A stretch of 64,000 bases of DNA from Isoetes taiwanensis (Eukaryota; Streptophyta; Lycopodiopsida; Isoetales; Isoetaceae), in contig JAJEKV010000020.1 of the NCBI GenBank assembly GCA_021234155.1, forward strand, positions 18,591,018-18,655,017, given 5' to 3'. Positions 1-11,758 of the stretch are shown piece after piece. Numbering within the stretch: the stretch's first letter is position 1; each line of letters starts with the position of its first letter. The notes below the pieces were generated by a model that was not told the origin of the DNA, searched no databases, and saw only the letters and a list, made by a program, of their open reading frames with translations. A program made the position numbers and the translations under genes.

Positions 1-2023
1 AATATAATAAATTGCCCTCCTTCTTATATGAACGGAATGCTTCACGTTCTCTATCGGTGACGGGCTTCCCTACCCAAACTTTCCCAAATATTACGTAATT
101 GGGGATCTGTGGCCAAGGTCTGTTTCTATCCGCTTCCCAAACTCGCCGGTGAGTGTGGAAATGGCATTACAATGGGTGCGGGTTATGAAGGGATGACGTG
201 ACAAAGCATCCGCAAAACACATTGTGCTTTCCCGGCTTGTATACAATCCGAAGTCATATTCCTCGAGGAATTCCATCCATCTTCACGACCGGAGATTCAG
301 ATTGGTGGGTGGATAGATAGCGGAGACTCTCGATGATCCGTATCCAAATTGAAATCTTCTACCAAGAAGGTAGTGTCTCCAAATCTGGGAAAGCACGCAT
401 AACCGCTAGCAACTCGATCATGGGTAGGATATCGTTGCTCTGCATCGTTCATCTTCTTTGAATCGTAAGCAACAACTCTCCCCTCCTGCATTAAGACACC
501 ACCGTAGCTATCTTACTCGACGGTGGCTACCGATTTATCCTTTTAGGATCGGGCAAGGTAAGGAAGATGTGCAGATGTTAAAGCATCCTTGAGTTTCGAA
601 AGCCGACTTGGACTTTTGTTTTCCAATGTTCCATCCAATCCTTTACTTTCTCATGCCTTGTGAGATTAGTAAGAGGTGCGGCAATTGTTGCAAAATCCTT
701 AACAAATTTCCGATAATATCCGCGAGTCCCAAGAAACTCCAGGACCTCTCGAAACATTATTTGGAATGGGCCAATCCTTTATCGCTTCTATCTTAGCTGG
801 GTCAGTAGCAATTCCTTCTCTGACTGAGATAATATGCCCCAAATAGTCTACCCTCTGAGTGGCTTAACTTGCATTTAGAGAACTTGGCAAAGAGTGATGA
901 TGGCGCCTTAGCTTTTGCAAAGCTAATCAAGATGTTGTTCATGTTGCTGCAAGGTTTTACTATAGATGAGAATGTCATCAAAGAAAATGACAACAAAGTC
1001 ATCCAAGTATTGGCGAAGATGTCATTCATCAACCGCGATAAACGTTGGTGGGCGTTGGTCAATCCAAAAGGCATGATGTTGAATTCGTAATGCCCATATC
1101 CGTACGAAAAGCGGACTTATGGATGTCCTCTTCTTTAATCCTTATCCGATGGTACGGGGAGCTAAATCAATCTTTGAGAAATATTTTGCTCCTTGTAACT
1201 GGTCCATAAGATCATCTGCCCTAGGCAAAGCATAGCGATTCTTGATGGTATGCTTATTGAGTTGCCTATAATCAATACACATCCTTAAGGAGCCATCTTT
1301 CTTCTTGACAAAAGAATAGGAGCACCAAATGGTGAAACATCTTGGGCGAATAAACCCTACATTGGTAACTCTTGTAGTTGTTTCTTAAGCTCTCGCTAAC
1401 TCAGGAGGACTCATTCGGTACGGGGCTTTGCTGGTAGGCTTAGTACCCGGTTCAAGAGTTATCTCACATTCCACCCCTCTAAAAGGAGGAAGCTTGTGGA
1501 TCTCATCTGGAAAAAGATCGCTAAATTCTCGAAGAAGGGTAGCAATGTCCAGATGGTAAAGCGCCGACATTTTTGTCGCTTGTTTGGAGTCCGGACTCAA
1601 TGGAAGCAAGTTTAATGAGGCAAAGAAGTTCATTCTCGCGCATAGCTTTTCCTAGCTGCTTTTTCTTCGACATTGATTGCATGACGGAGTGTAATGAATC
1701 ACCTTTTTATCGTCACCGTGCTCCATTAGCGGCGTTGAAGGTGACCTCCGCTTCTCGCGCGGTCTATGTGGGCCCCGGCGACGCTAAAAACTCCATTCCC
1801 ACAATAAGATCATATTTGCCAATGTCCATTAACTTCGGCACCCAAGGCAACCGGGTGCTTTTGGCAACTGCATTTTAAAGGTTAATCTGGCGACCATGAG
1901 TGTGTGTCCGATCTTACCGCTAGCTAATGTGACCGGGCTTAGGTGGGATTTCAATGTTTCGGTGCAAGTACATCTGGTCATTCTAGGAGAAGCAAAATTA
2001 TGTGTACTACCCGTGTCCATCAA
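1..2023 (-). pseudogene. pol: Pol of G1 copy 1 (PR-RT-RNase H), degraded and cut by window start
   Basis: Minus-strand blocks in order are as follows. Protease at 2023-1829 has DTGSTHNF, whose DTG is the catalytic aspartyl triad. RT N-terminal part at 1633-1385 has [19 protein letters not shown] middle at 1074-802 has MPFGLTNA. RNase H lies at 491-297 ([14 protein letters not shown]) and 276-91 ([19 protein letters not shown]). Many frameshifts and stops interrupt it. The same motifs appear in better condition in the copy at 25.1-28.2 kb. The sequence ends in the linker before integrase at the window edge. Confidence 0.9.
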
Positions 2024-2097
2024 AATTATGAAGGGCTTTCTTGTCTACTTGGCCTATTGTAGAAATAATGAAGGTGACTTTCAGCGTTACTTTGTTT

Positions 2098-3401
2098 CTA
2101 TAGCGGCAAGAATATGAGACGCGCCATGAATGTACTTTCGGAGCCTCGTCTTCCCGCAGCAAGATTGGACTCCAAATCTTCCCAATCCAGGTCGGCCATG
2201 GCGGTTGAGCAAATCTGCGTGGCGTGCGGGCAGTGCATGAAGTGTCCAGGCCTCATGCACCTGTAGCATGCCTTATCCCGGCGGAGCTGTTCTCTGGCCT
2301 CTTTAGGAATGGACTGTAAGAGGCCCCGAATTTCCTTACCAGCATTGTTCTGCTTATCCGGCGTGCTAAAAGCAACTTTCTTCTCCTGGCGTCCATAAGA
2401 ATTGTGCTGAGAGGGCCCCGGACTTGGCGAACGGGGTTTGTAAGGTGTGGACGGCCGTGGCTGCGAGTAAGGAGCAGGTCGCGGATACTGGCTCCTTGGC
2501 GTGTCTTCCTCAAGGCTTAATGCCTTAGCTTCCGCCTCTGCTACTGACTTTGGGTCGATAGCCTTGACCATTCGTTTAATAGATGGGGCCAACCCTTCAA
2601 TGTAGCCCTCTACTGCTCTTTTCTCATTCATTCCTGGCACATACAACCTCAAACGCATGAATTCGTCAGTGTAGGCCTGCACGGACATGCCCTTCTGTTC
2701 CAACCTGTAGAAGGTCTGAATCTGTTGGCATTTGTGCGCGCGAGGCACGTAATGCGATTTAAAAGCCTTAGCAAACTTCCTGAACTTGCATCTGCTCCTA
2801 TCCAGGTGTTTAGCTCTGGCGTAACCCTTCCACCAAATCTGAGGCTCCGGTAAGGTTCGTGGTGGCGACCTTCCCTGTATCTTTCTCCGTCATTCCATAG
2901 GACTTCCGAATTCCTTCATTTTCGTCCAACCAAGATTCCGCATTCAAGCCTCCTCCGGATTTCCCATCAAACCGAGCCAACTTAGGTTCTTCCATATACT
3001 AGTGATAGTTTGTATCAACAGGTTTTTCGGTATTCCTTATCCTTACGCCTTGAATGGTCCTTTGTCGATGGCGAGGAACCCAAGAACCCGAAGTGGTTGA
3101 ATGTGAGGAAGCGGCGCTATCCTTAGAGGAACCGTTGCTGACGCTTAGCATGAGTCCTTCTCTGCATGCAGTGCGGGGCTAGCTCGGGAGGAGATGGTCA
3201 TTTGTGTGTGGACTCAATGGTCGCGGAGGTAATTCCGGTCCGTCCTCCGAAAGTATGTGGCGGTGGATTGGTATGCAACACATAAGCCTGTAACTCGCCG
3301 AGTTGCCTTTTCATTAACATCAATTCCTGTTCAGGGGTGAGCCTACTGGCGTTGGAGGGTGTTTGCCAAGCGGTACGCATAACCGGGCCTATAGGAATCA
3401 T
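2098..3401 (-). pseudogene. gag: Gag of G1 copy 1, degraded
   Basis: Three minus-strand frames in order cover a gag. 3401-3198 has the N-terminal part with EQELMLMKRQLGELQAYV. 2995-2810 has FDGKSGGGLNAESWLDENE, which resembles the capsid start of plant Gypsy gag. 2748-2098 has the capsid C-terminal part (FYRLEQKGMSVQAYTDEFMRL) and a CCHC knuckle CYRCMRPGHFMHC. The knuckle spacing is CX2CX4HX3C, one residue short of the canonical form. Frameshifts separate the blocks, so no full protein can be made. Gag forms the virus-like particle and binds element RNA. Confidence 0.85.
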
Positions 3402-3633
3402 TCATGAATATATAAGCAGATTTACATTAATGTACAATCCCTTTTTAATTTAATCGAAACAAAGTATATACAAACAGAAGACAATATTTGTATTTCATTC
3501 AAGTTGATTATAACAACGGGTTGATTGATACATGGATTGAGACAAAAGTAGGTATGATACAATGGGAACTTTTAAAGTTTTGCTTACACACAGCATAACC
3601 ACAACAATGAAAACACAACGGAAGAGACCAAGC

Positions 3634-3840
3634 CTAGGGGTTGGCGAAGGGGTACAGGATCGCGTAGCGGGTACTCTCCCGTACAGCTCGGACGAGTTTA
3701 TAGCGTGCCCAGGCTTGGACAATGATTGCTTGGTACTCCCATGTTGGGCTGATAATCAGAAGGTTAAAGAGCCTTCGCATCGCATAAAAGAGTTGCCAAA
3801 GATGGTGGTTGGCGTCCTCGAAGGCTTCGTGCACGGTCAT
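3634..3840 (-). other. Short open frame in G1 leader
   Basis: A 68-codon minus-strand frame containing TWEYQAIIVQAWARYKLVRA lies between leader ORF B and gag. The rest of 3402-4371 is AT-rich, with no other frame of note. The composition looks protein-like, but there is no recognised family, so this may be a degraded exon of the leader gene or chance. Confidence 0.2.
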
Positions 3841-4371
3841 ATTCCAAGTGGTCCCAGTGCGACCGCGGGGGTCATTTTCAGATCCTCGAAAAGCTCGATC
3901 CCCCGAGGATGTTAACTATCTCCAGCCCTTTTTGTCGTGGTAGAGTTCCCCGGTGGCGGTGGTTCGGTTCCATAGCCTTCCTCCCACTCGGATATTCACC
4001 ATATCTCGCCGTCAGTAGTCCTGGTCTGGCGGCCCGGGATCGTCCCTCCTAACCATATCGGTGATTCTCTCCTCATATTCCCAAATGTTTTCCTCTGCAA
4101 CATAGTTGGAATAAATAGAGAACATTTTGTAATTCCATTATATTCTAAAGTTTTAATACTTTTGAAGAGGATGTCATAAAGAAAAAAAAACACACAATTC
4201 AATAATACTCCTCAAGAGAACTTTGTATTTAATAAGTAAATAAGGTACACCATTTGTCAATATGGTCCATTCAATTGCCAACCGAAAATCCCAGAACACA
4301 CATATATAGATATATAAGAAAAAAAACTAGCAAAACATATATATATATACATTTTTCATAGCAAAATTATA

Positions 4372-5811
4372 CTAGGAACTAGGCCCTGCCTCCTGATCCT
4401 TAGCCCTAGGAGGTGGTGGAGGCGGTCGGTGTCGCAGCAGAGTAACCCCAGGGTCCACTGTGGCAGCCGCAACGGATGCAACCTCTGGTGGATAGGCAAC
4501 GGCCAATGGGGCTGCCGTGAGGAGCTTCATACCCATCCAAGGCGCAATGTCCTGACCCAAGGCCGTTAGGGCAAGATCCCGTCGTACGAGTACATACGTA
4601 AACGTACGATAGGGAAGCTTCTTGTGGCCGGCCAGTGTAGAGAGTGCACGGAGGCCCCACCATGAAGCTTCAGCCTCTGGCGCTAGATCTCGGGCTATGA
4701 AGAGGACTTGTCCGTATTTGAAGGCCGACAAAAAGAAACGGGTAAGATGGTTACCCAGCACTTTCCCTTGCGAAGTCTCAGATGCTGCCACTTCTTTATC
4801 CAGGTCCATGGGGACTTCTTCCTCCTTGAGCTCTTGTTGCTCCTCCTTCTTGTGCACAAGGTTATGGTATAAGTCTTCACCCTCATCATCTGAGTCGGAG
4901 GGAACCTCCACCATATTAATGTTTGGGACGTGAGGTCCCATAGCCGTGAAGGCATCTGGTGCAGGTTGCGAAGCTGGTTCCTGCATCACGAAGTCACGAA
5001 GACGTAGTAGAGTCTCCGCCGGCTCTAGAGTCTCCTGACGGAACTGAAGGAGCTGGTGCACCTCCGGAGGAAGCTCGGTAGAAGTGAAGTCGATGAAATC
5101 ATCCATACAATACTCCGCAAGCTCGTAGAGTACATGGTCTTTGCGCTTGCGTCGAAATCCGGCCACCACGTGATACGTCCAGATAATATCATCCAAGAGA
5201 AGGTATTCCTGCCCCTGGTGATAAATAACTGGAAGGCCGTCTAACCCTGACAAGCCTATAGATGGGTCGCGGCGGTGGTAACTCCTCCGCTAGCTCTTTC
5301 CAGCGGGCAAAAGTAAGCCCATTCCGATATGCTTCGTCATCCCCTCCTCGGAGGATTCGGCAACTTGCCCTTCTCTCCCGGCAAGGTTTCATCCTCAACG
5401 TATTGGTCCATGAGGATGGCTAGATTTAAAGTAGCTTCCAGAGATCGCTGCCCCCGATCTTTGGACCAGCGGTAGATGTTTACCCCATCGGAGTTTCCCC
5501 TTGAGGGACATCATAAGCATGTGTGTCCCCGCCTAGCATCTGCCGAACTATCTCCCCGCTCAAATACGGTGGGGAGGATCCCTAGAGGAATACACACAGA
5601 GGAAGTATTTCCTCCATGTAAAGTCAAGGAAGCCGTGAGTCCGGAGATGCCGCTGCATGTTAACAAGGAGATCTATCGTTGGCATAGCAAAGGCTGCAAT
5701 GGGTCGAAGGGAACTGTGGATCCCATTTCTCTCCATCAAGGTACCGGGCGAAGCAACAAGGTCGGCGGCGAAATGGCGCTAGAAGGGAGGGAGAGGAAAA
5801 GAAGCGTTTAA
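4372..5811 (-). pseudogene. Leader ORF B of G1; 293-codon intact 3' part
   Basis: The last 293 codons (5253-4372) are uninterrupted, unlike gag and pol of this copy. Upstream, frame changes lead through 5398-5189, where the text reads FARWKELAEELPPPRPIYRL and then continues in the other frame near SGLDGLPVIYHQ, so the original ORF was longer, perhaps from about 5811. Residues around 120-160 are strongly acidic (VPSDSDDEGED, EEQQELKEEEVPMDLD) and the C terminus is Pro-rich (RHRPPPPPPRAKD). There are no membrane segments and no known catalytic motif. It is neither gag nor pol. A DNA- or host-interacting accessory protein is possible but is inference. Confidence 0.55.
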
Positions 5812-5925
5812 AATAACTTACGGTCCCTTTTAAGCCCTCTTATTAAAGACGTCGGCATTTTTAATTTTAAAAAAAAAACATTAAAAAAAACATTAAACTT
5901 TTAATTCAAAATAAAAGCCTTTTTA

Positions 5926-7262
5926 TTAATTATCACAAAAAATATGTACAAATGCGGATCCCTTAAAATAGGCTAAGGTTGCTCCCCGTATCCTACAGGC
6001 GAGGGCTAAATCCTTAGGCATTATGGTGACCCTCTTTGCGTGGATAGCGCAAAGGTTGGCATCACCAAAAAGTGCTACCAAGTAGGCCGGTGACCTCTTG
6101 GGCGCCAAAATTACAAAGGTGCGGAAGCGGAGATCGGTCTTAAATTGCTTGTGCGATCTCCGTACCCCTCCCTGAAAAAGCGACTTCGATCGGAAGGTCC
6201 GTGGACTTGAAATTTCGCGGATCTCCGCAATGCCCGCGATGCCGGCCGAAACGATGAGGCTTCGGCGCGGGCCCGAGGCCCGACGATGTTGGCACTGCGT
6301 CTTAGCCCGACAGAACCGGGGAGTTATCCACTCTCTCTGGCGCCTCCGGTCCGGAACTGGTCTTCTTCCCAAAAGCCCCGCCGGTCTTTAACTTATCCTT
6401 GTATTGACTGTAGGCCTTATGGGCAACTCCTTCCTTCGAGCTTAACGGTCGGATCGTGGGTTTTGGGTTCGAGCCACTCCCGGATGCACCTCCTCCCCTG
6501 TTGGTCCCGCTTGATCTTGTCGGGTCCCGCTCATCTTGCTCCAACTTCTCGCGCTCTTCCCGAGCTCTCCTTAGGTCTTCTTGGATCGAGCAAAGCTGGG
6601 CGCTGCGACGGCGTATCATTCGGGGCGATGGTACCTTTGTGGCCGCGGACCCATATCTATCCGAATAGTGGTCGGATAGTCTATGCTAATGTCGGGGATC
6701 TCTCCCCGGACAAAGCTGTTGGAACCCTCATGCCCGGTGGTATGGGGAACCTCAATGGCTCACGCCATCGATGGACGGCAAAGCCGCTCGAGGTATCTGC
6801 CATACTCCCTACCCCGGCCGCGGTGTCAGCCCGCTCAATCTCCCGGTGGTCGTCCTCCCTGGCAAAACCCCTAATACGGTCGGCCTCCGTCCTGACATCT
6901 TCCTCCTCCGTATGGCCTTCCTGTTCGGGAGGATAAAATTTGATGAGCATCATCACCATATCAGGTTGCTCAACAAGGGTATATGGGAGCTGGCGTAGGT
7001 TCAGCCGGATGAGGAATGGCTCTGAGAAGTGATAGACAGGATATGGAATCCTATCGTTGTTCTCAAACCTATTGACCAGCTCATCCAACAAGATGTCGAT
7101 GAGGGCTGGGTCAGTAGCCATGTGCTTAGCAATCATGGCGTAGATCTCCACGATGCTCATGGTGGTTGGATCTGGAGCGCTCTTGGTGATGGCCATAGGG
7201 AATAGTGAGGCGCTGGCAGCGAAGAGGATGGCAAAGGGGGCGCTAGGATGCACAAGGCACAA
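5926..7262 (-). pseudogene. Leader ORF A of G1 (unknown function, frameshifted)
   Basis: A minus-strand frame of 193 codons (7262-6681) is followed with frame changes by 105 codons (6619-6302) and about 148 codons (6372-5926). The first part reads as a soluble, acidic protein with the segment VYHFSEPFLIRLNLRQLPY. The second has a charged helical stretch (RRAREEREKLEQDERD) and a Gly/Ser-rich linker. No family is recognised. It lies between the primer site and gag, where most Gypsy elements have only a short leader; extra ORFs before gag are known in some lineages such as Ogre. It could be an element gene or captured host sequence. Confidence 0.5.
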
Positions 7263-7918
7263 GGGCGCAGGATCAAGGTCCTGTCCGGGTGCGATGGCGG
7301 AGGGCGGCTCGGTTGGAGGCGAAGAAGCAAAAGCAAATGACGTAAAAATGGTTTGCTAAATGGCCAATTAACTTTTAAAATTTCAAAATTTTTCTTATTA
7401 ACTTCAAAATTTTATTATTAAAAAAAAAATTATCGGGGGAAATACGGCGCCACATACGATTCGAAGCCGATGGCATTATCACGGGTTTTACGCTTTCGGT
7501 GGGTGTCATCGAAATGCAAGCGCCGAAGTTGACTGGCGGGCCGCGTTGACTCGAAATCGATTGCGGGTCCCGACAAAGATTTCGGGCGCTTCTAACTTGA
7601 TCGCAGCGACAAAAAGCAAGCGGCGCTCGAATTCGTTTTGGGCTGCCCTTGACTATTTTTCGCTGGAGTTGATTTGTTTTAGGGTAATTCTGTCGCCCAA
7701 TCCAATGGAGCCATCATCTTTGTCATTTGGGTTACCCATCGCACCTCGCTAGGCCTCAATCCTGGCCCCTCCACTTCAAAGCTACAATTTCTTAACTTAA
7801 CCTAACACCAAACCAAACAACAAAGAGAACTAACGACACATTGACTTAGCCTCCTCCTAACTACCGTGCTACGAGTTAGTGTTTGGCCAGTGCTATGATT
7901 TCGAACAACCGAAATCAC

Positions 7919-7931
7919 GGCTCTGATACCA
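7919..7931 (-). other. Primer binding site, initiator-Met tRNA
   Basis: On the minus strand the 13 bases TGGTATCAGAGCC lie one base from the LTR end. They are the complement of the 3' end of plant initiator methionine tRNA with its CCA, the commonest primer of plant LTR retrotransposons. The match starts minus-strand DNA synthesis at the correct position for this orientation. Confidence 0.9.
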
Positions 7932-7932
7932 C

Positions 7933-9541
7933 TGTGACGCTCCCAGAATATATACGACCCTCGGACGTATACATACGGGGACTTTCCCCTCCCATGGCAA
8001 TCATCTCACCATGAGCAGGGCCCTCCGTCTATTTCGGGCCATCTATGAAATGAGGCCCGAAGAAGGACACGAAGGGGTCATTCGGCCCACGCCTTCAATG
8101 GGACTCCTACGTCGCGGAAGCATGAATACAAGGGTTAGCACACGCGAATAATATACATAAATAACCACCCACGAAGGGTGGCGATCCATCAATATACCAA
8201 CGGCATAGAATATGCATCTAATCCTAAGAAAACACCCAAACCCCGGGTTCTACCCCGCTCGGGACTCCCGTGGGGATCAACTCACTACCGAGCCTCAAGA
8301 GATCAGCGCATCGAAGTCTTGGCATGGCGTTGGCGGCATAGAACATTGGCTAGGGTTGTCCACTCCATCCGCCCCTCACTGTGCACACTTTGCGGATGGG
8401 TCAATTCATGCTATGGCTTTGCTATAGCCCGGGAGACATAAACTTCGGGGCATCACCCTCCGAGCCTACTCGAGGTTCATGGCCTTTGGTCCGATGAGGC
8501 AGCCCGTGGGGAAGCGTCCCCTTCGAGAATCCGCGGTGGTTCCATGGGTGAGCTAGAGAATACGTGCGCATCGGCCCCCCGCCAGGTACCCAACTTACTC
8601 ACCCTAAATCTACTCAAAGTGCAAGGTGCTCCATACGGATCACACCTTCCCACCCGAGGGTGTGTCGGACCCATACCCGCCCCCTCGTGACCCGGCTGCT
8701 CCGGGCCCTAGCCCAGGGAGTCTCGGGGAGCCTTGTATGCTCATGCAAGACCCCACCCCTCATGTCCCACTTGTGTTCCTTGTGCAGTGCTAAGCCCGAC
8801 CATAGCATCTAAGACCGGTGGGTTCTTGTCGCAGGCCGCAATTAATGGAACTATCTGGATGCTATCTAGGAGCATACTACAATACACGGTTGAGGCCTCT
8901 ACCCCCGTAATCCCCGTTTGAGTCAAATTAAACAAAGAGCTAACAATCCATCCTTTCGTAGTAAGAAACAGAATTGAATATAAAGAGAACTTGTTTGTAC
9001 AATCAAGGGTTAGTTTCTATGATTGATTCACAAAGAGAACAGAGAGAGACGGACACAACCAAGTGTTAACTAGAATTCACATAGCCACCTACCTGAATTC
9101 TGGCTGGACTCGTTTCCATGGGGCGCCTCCATCTTCTGGGAGTTGAGAATTCAGCTGGTACTTCACAGGAACGATTGTTAGGGTGATCTTCTGCAAGTGT
9201 CTGATGGCGCCCAGCTACTGGCCTTCCTTGGTCGATCTTCGGGAGTCAATCCCAGGGATAGGGGTCAAGTTGGCATCCAAACTTGGCAATCCCCATGCTC
9301 CCCACTCGATTGGGGCAGGTGGCGCCTTCCCAAATGGTAATTAGCCTAATTTCCTAGGTTATAGGTTATTATTGTTAATGTGTTAAATTAGCATAGCTAA
9401 TTTAATCCTTTTTTTTTAAGGTAACCCCCTAGGTTGCAATTAAGTTCCCATGCCCCCATGGTAGTGTACCTTTAGGGAGTGACGTGCTTGTATTTGTACG
9501 TGTCCCGTATAGTAGGCCGTATAAATACGTGGAACGTCACA
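7933..9541 (-). repeat. 5' LTR of G1 copy 1 (1,609 bp)
   Basis: The block begins TGTGACG and ends CGTCACA on the plus strand, so each strand reads TG...CA. Its reverse complement aligns with the 3' LTR of the second copy (28837-28982 plus 36076-37520), including the TGTGACGTTCC start, a stretch rich in TATACG near that start and the same terminal half. The primer site is one base from its 7933 end, which identifies it as the 5' LTR of a minus-strand element. Confidence 0.9.
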
Positions 9542-10154
9542 AATGTCTTCACTTGGTTCTTCAACATAGCATCTTCTTTTTCTGCAATATGAATAAGATT
9601 TGATGGCACCTTGCCATGTTGCCATAGCAGGGCAACACTGCAGTTGAAGCGTTATTTGAAGACTTTGGATTTCCTTTTCTTTCACGCTGACGCAGTTTGC
9701 TGGAGTCAATTGCCCATGATCTTTTGGTATTGTAAAGATTGTCAATTCTTGACATGTAACTACGATTATATTTGAATACATATATTTTTCTTTGATATAC
9801 ATTATTTATCTCTTTATGAATGTGTACCCTGTTAAAGCTAAATATCATTGTAAAGAAATCATCCAGATAAAATGCAAATAGCCTTGCATAATGCCAAAAT
9901 TATGAAAAAAATGAGAAGAATGCTATTGAAAATGTGCTAAAGTCTAAATGGATAGCAGGACCACTTATGACAGATGAATAAAGATGGAGAAAGGATGCAC
10001 CTGTCATGGAAACACACAAATAAGTTAATCTTGACCTTTGCAACTCTGCCATGATGGTGAAGCTGAATTTGCAGAGTGCACATTTAGGAAAATAAAATGA
10101 GGAACACATGGCTAAATGGAGGGCAGGACCACAATGAGACAGATGAATGAGGAT
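9542..10154. other. Unassigned spacer with a degenerate direct repeat
   Basis: No gene is seen. A segment near 9947-9995 (taaatgga..agcaggaccac..gacagatgaat) recurs near 10110-10157, about 160 bp away with several mismatches. The second copy runs directly into the LINE tail. Confidence 0.4.
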
Positions 10155-10260
10155 GGAAGAAGGAAGGAAGGAAGGAAGGTACTTTTATCGTCCACGGAGA
10201 CCAATCGGTCTATGGGACCCAATACAAAAACGCAGCAAGCGGAAGGGTGCTCCTGCAAAT
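10155..10260 (-). mobile_element. Very short LINE 3' end with (GGAAG)n tail
   Basis: The stretch after the GGAAG repeats contains cgtccacggagaccaatc and atgggacccaa, the reverse complement of the 3' end of the LINE at 18704-20308. The simple repeat is on the correct side to be the 3' tail of a minus-strand copy. Only the last hundred bases of the element were integrated, which is typical of 5'-truncated LINE insertions. Confidence 0.6.
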
Positions 10261-10396
10261 GACACTTGGCAATTCATTAGTGAAAATCCTTGTCTTGGAG
10301 TTATTTGATAGTTCATCCTTCATCCTGGCTGACTGCGAACATAAACTCAATGAAAACATTAGTTCTAAACTCAAGACAAAGTGAAATTTAACCTAT

Positions 10397-11316
10397 CTAA
10401 TTGGTTGCTGCTTTAATGGTGACTCTATAAGCCCATAGACCATCCACCAGTTTGACATGCCAATCCTTTTGATTATCATCCACTGTTTTCTGCAAAATGC
10501 TTTTCAAAACTTTATTAGTAGCTTCTGCTTGACCATTACCTTGGGGATAGTAGGAGGAGCTCTTGGTATGTTTGACCTTAAGAATAGTCAACAAATTAGT
10601 AATAACTTCATTCACAAAGGGAGTACCTCTATCAGAATGCAATTGTAGAGGAATGCCAAACCGTGCACAAATATATTCATGTAAAAACTTTGTTGTTGTA
10701 ATAGCATTAGCCTGTCTTAAAGGAATTGCTTCTGCCCACTTGGTAAAATAATCTGTAGCTACAATAATGTGCTGATGTTGTCCTGCAGAAGGGGGGTTAA
10801 TAGGGCCAACATAATCCAGTCCCCATATTTGGAAGGGTCCTGGAGAAATGATAGGATTTAATGCAGCTGGGAGGAGGATCCTTTTGCCAAATATTTGACA
10901 CTTATGGCAAGATTTTATAGCAGTATAACAATCTTTAAATATTGTAGGCCAATAATAACCTGACCTGAGAATTTTCTTGGCAGTAGTATCTCCAACAAAA
11001 TGGCCTCCACATATTCCTTCATGCATTTCTCCGATGATCAGAGCGGATTCTTCTTCATTGACACACCTCAGTAATAGTCCATCCCTGTTGACTTTACATA
11101 AAACATCATGAATCATTTTAAATTGCCTACATTTTTCTTTAAATCTCCTTTGCTGGTTCGAAGTCAGTCCTGAGGGCATCTCCTTGAATTGTAGAAAATT
11201 TTTTATAGGTAGCTGCCAATCCTGTTGATTCTGCTTTTCATCTTCTTCCTGTAAATAAGCTAAGGCATCCACAAAGTCAACAACCTCTACTGCATCCTCA
11301 TGATCAAGGAAAATGT
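10397..11316 (-). pseudogene. Tat/Athila-like Gypsy integrase fragment
   Basis: A single minus-strand frame encodes most of a Ty3/Gypsy integrase. It shows an HHCC zinc module (MHEGICGGHF ... CHKCQIFG) and the DDE core with D in IWGLDYVGP, D in LHSDRGTPF and E in GNGQAEATNK. The NGQAEATNK form is typical of the non-chromovirus Tat/Athila side, unlike DGQTERTNR of G1. The frame ends at 10397 soon after WAYRVTIKAATN, before the C-terminal domain, and the RT side is lost where the sequence changes to a plus-strand gene fragment near 11317. No LTRs were found. It is a relic. The first 25 or so residues of the open frame (above 11316) are not integrase. Confidence 0.88.
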
Positions 11317-11758
11317 AAGGCAAGGGGACAATGATGAGATTGCAAAAACTCAGACCATCTCTTGAAAGGCTTAATGAAGGCTGCAATGTCCTTAAGAATG
11401 GGATTAAACTAGATCCTTATCTACCCGAGTCTATAGAAGCAAATTTTCTATTAGACATCAAATGCTTGAAATTGTAGACATCAAATGCTTGATGCAAGGA
11501 ATGACAAAGGAAGCAGCTGCAGGTGTGCAACAGGTGGTAGATATGAAGGAAGCCGAGGTAGTTAAAGTTGTGGCATCATTAGTTGTTGTAGAGGAAGATC
11601 TTGATGCTATTGAGAAGATGAGGCAAGGGGACAATGATGAGATTGCAAAACTCAAACCATGTTTTGAAAGGCTTATTGAAGGCTGTAATGTCCTCGAGAA
11701 TGAGATTAAACTAGATCCTTATCTACCCGAGTCTATAGAAGCAAATTTTCTATTAGAC
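11317..11758 (+). repeat. Direct duplication of about 138 bp (11317-11456 and 11624-11758)
   Basis: Both copies run from aggcaaggggacaatgatga through ctacccgagtctatagaagc to tctattaga, with scattered differences. The second lies inside the gene fragment described next; the first is an extra partial copy that joins the Gypsy integrase relic. The duplication probably arose with the rearrangement that juxtaposed them. Confidence 0.8.

Larger units (their letters stand above)
1..9541 (-). mobile_element. Ty3/Gypsy LTR retrotransposon, family G1 copy 1, 3' part outside window
   Basis: Read on the minus strand, the order is 5' LTR (7933-9541), primer site, a long leader with unknown ORFs, gag, protease, reverse transcriptase and RNase H; the window edge falls just before integrase, so the 3' LTR and its target duplication cannot be seen. 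The LTR and pol match the element at 24242-37520, so both belong to one family. Gag and pol are broken by many frameshifts and stops, so the copy is inactive. Domain order PR-RT-RH is that of Ty3/Gypsy; pol is chromovirus-like in sequence, but a chromodomain cannot be checked here. Confidence 0.9.
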
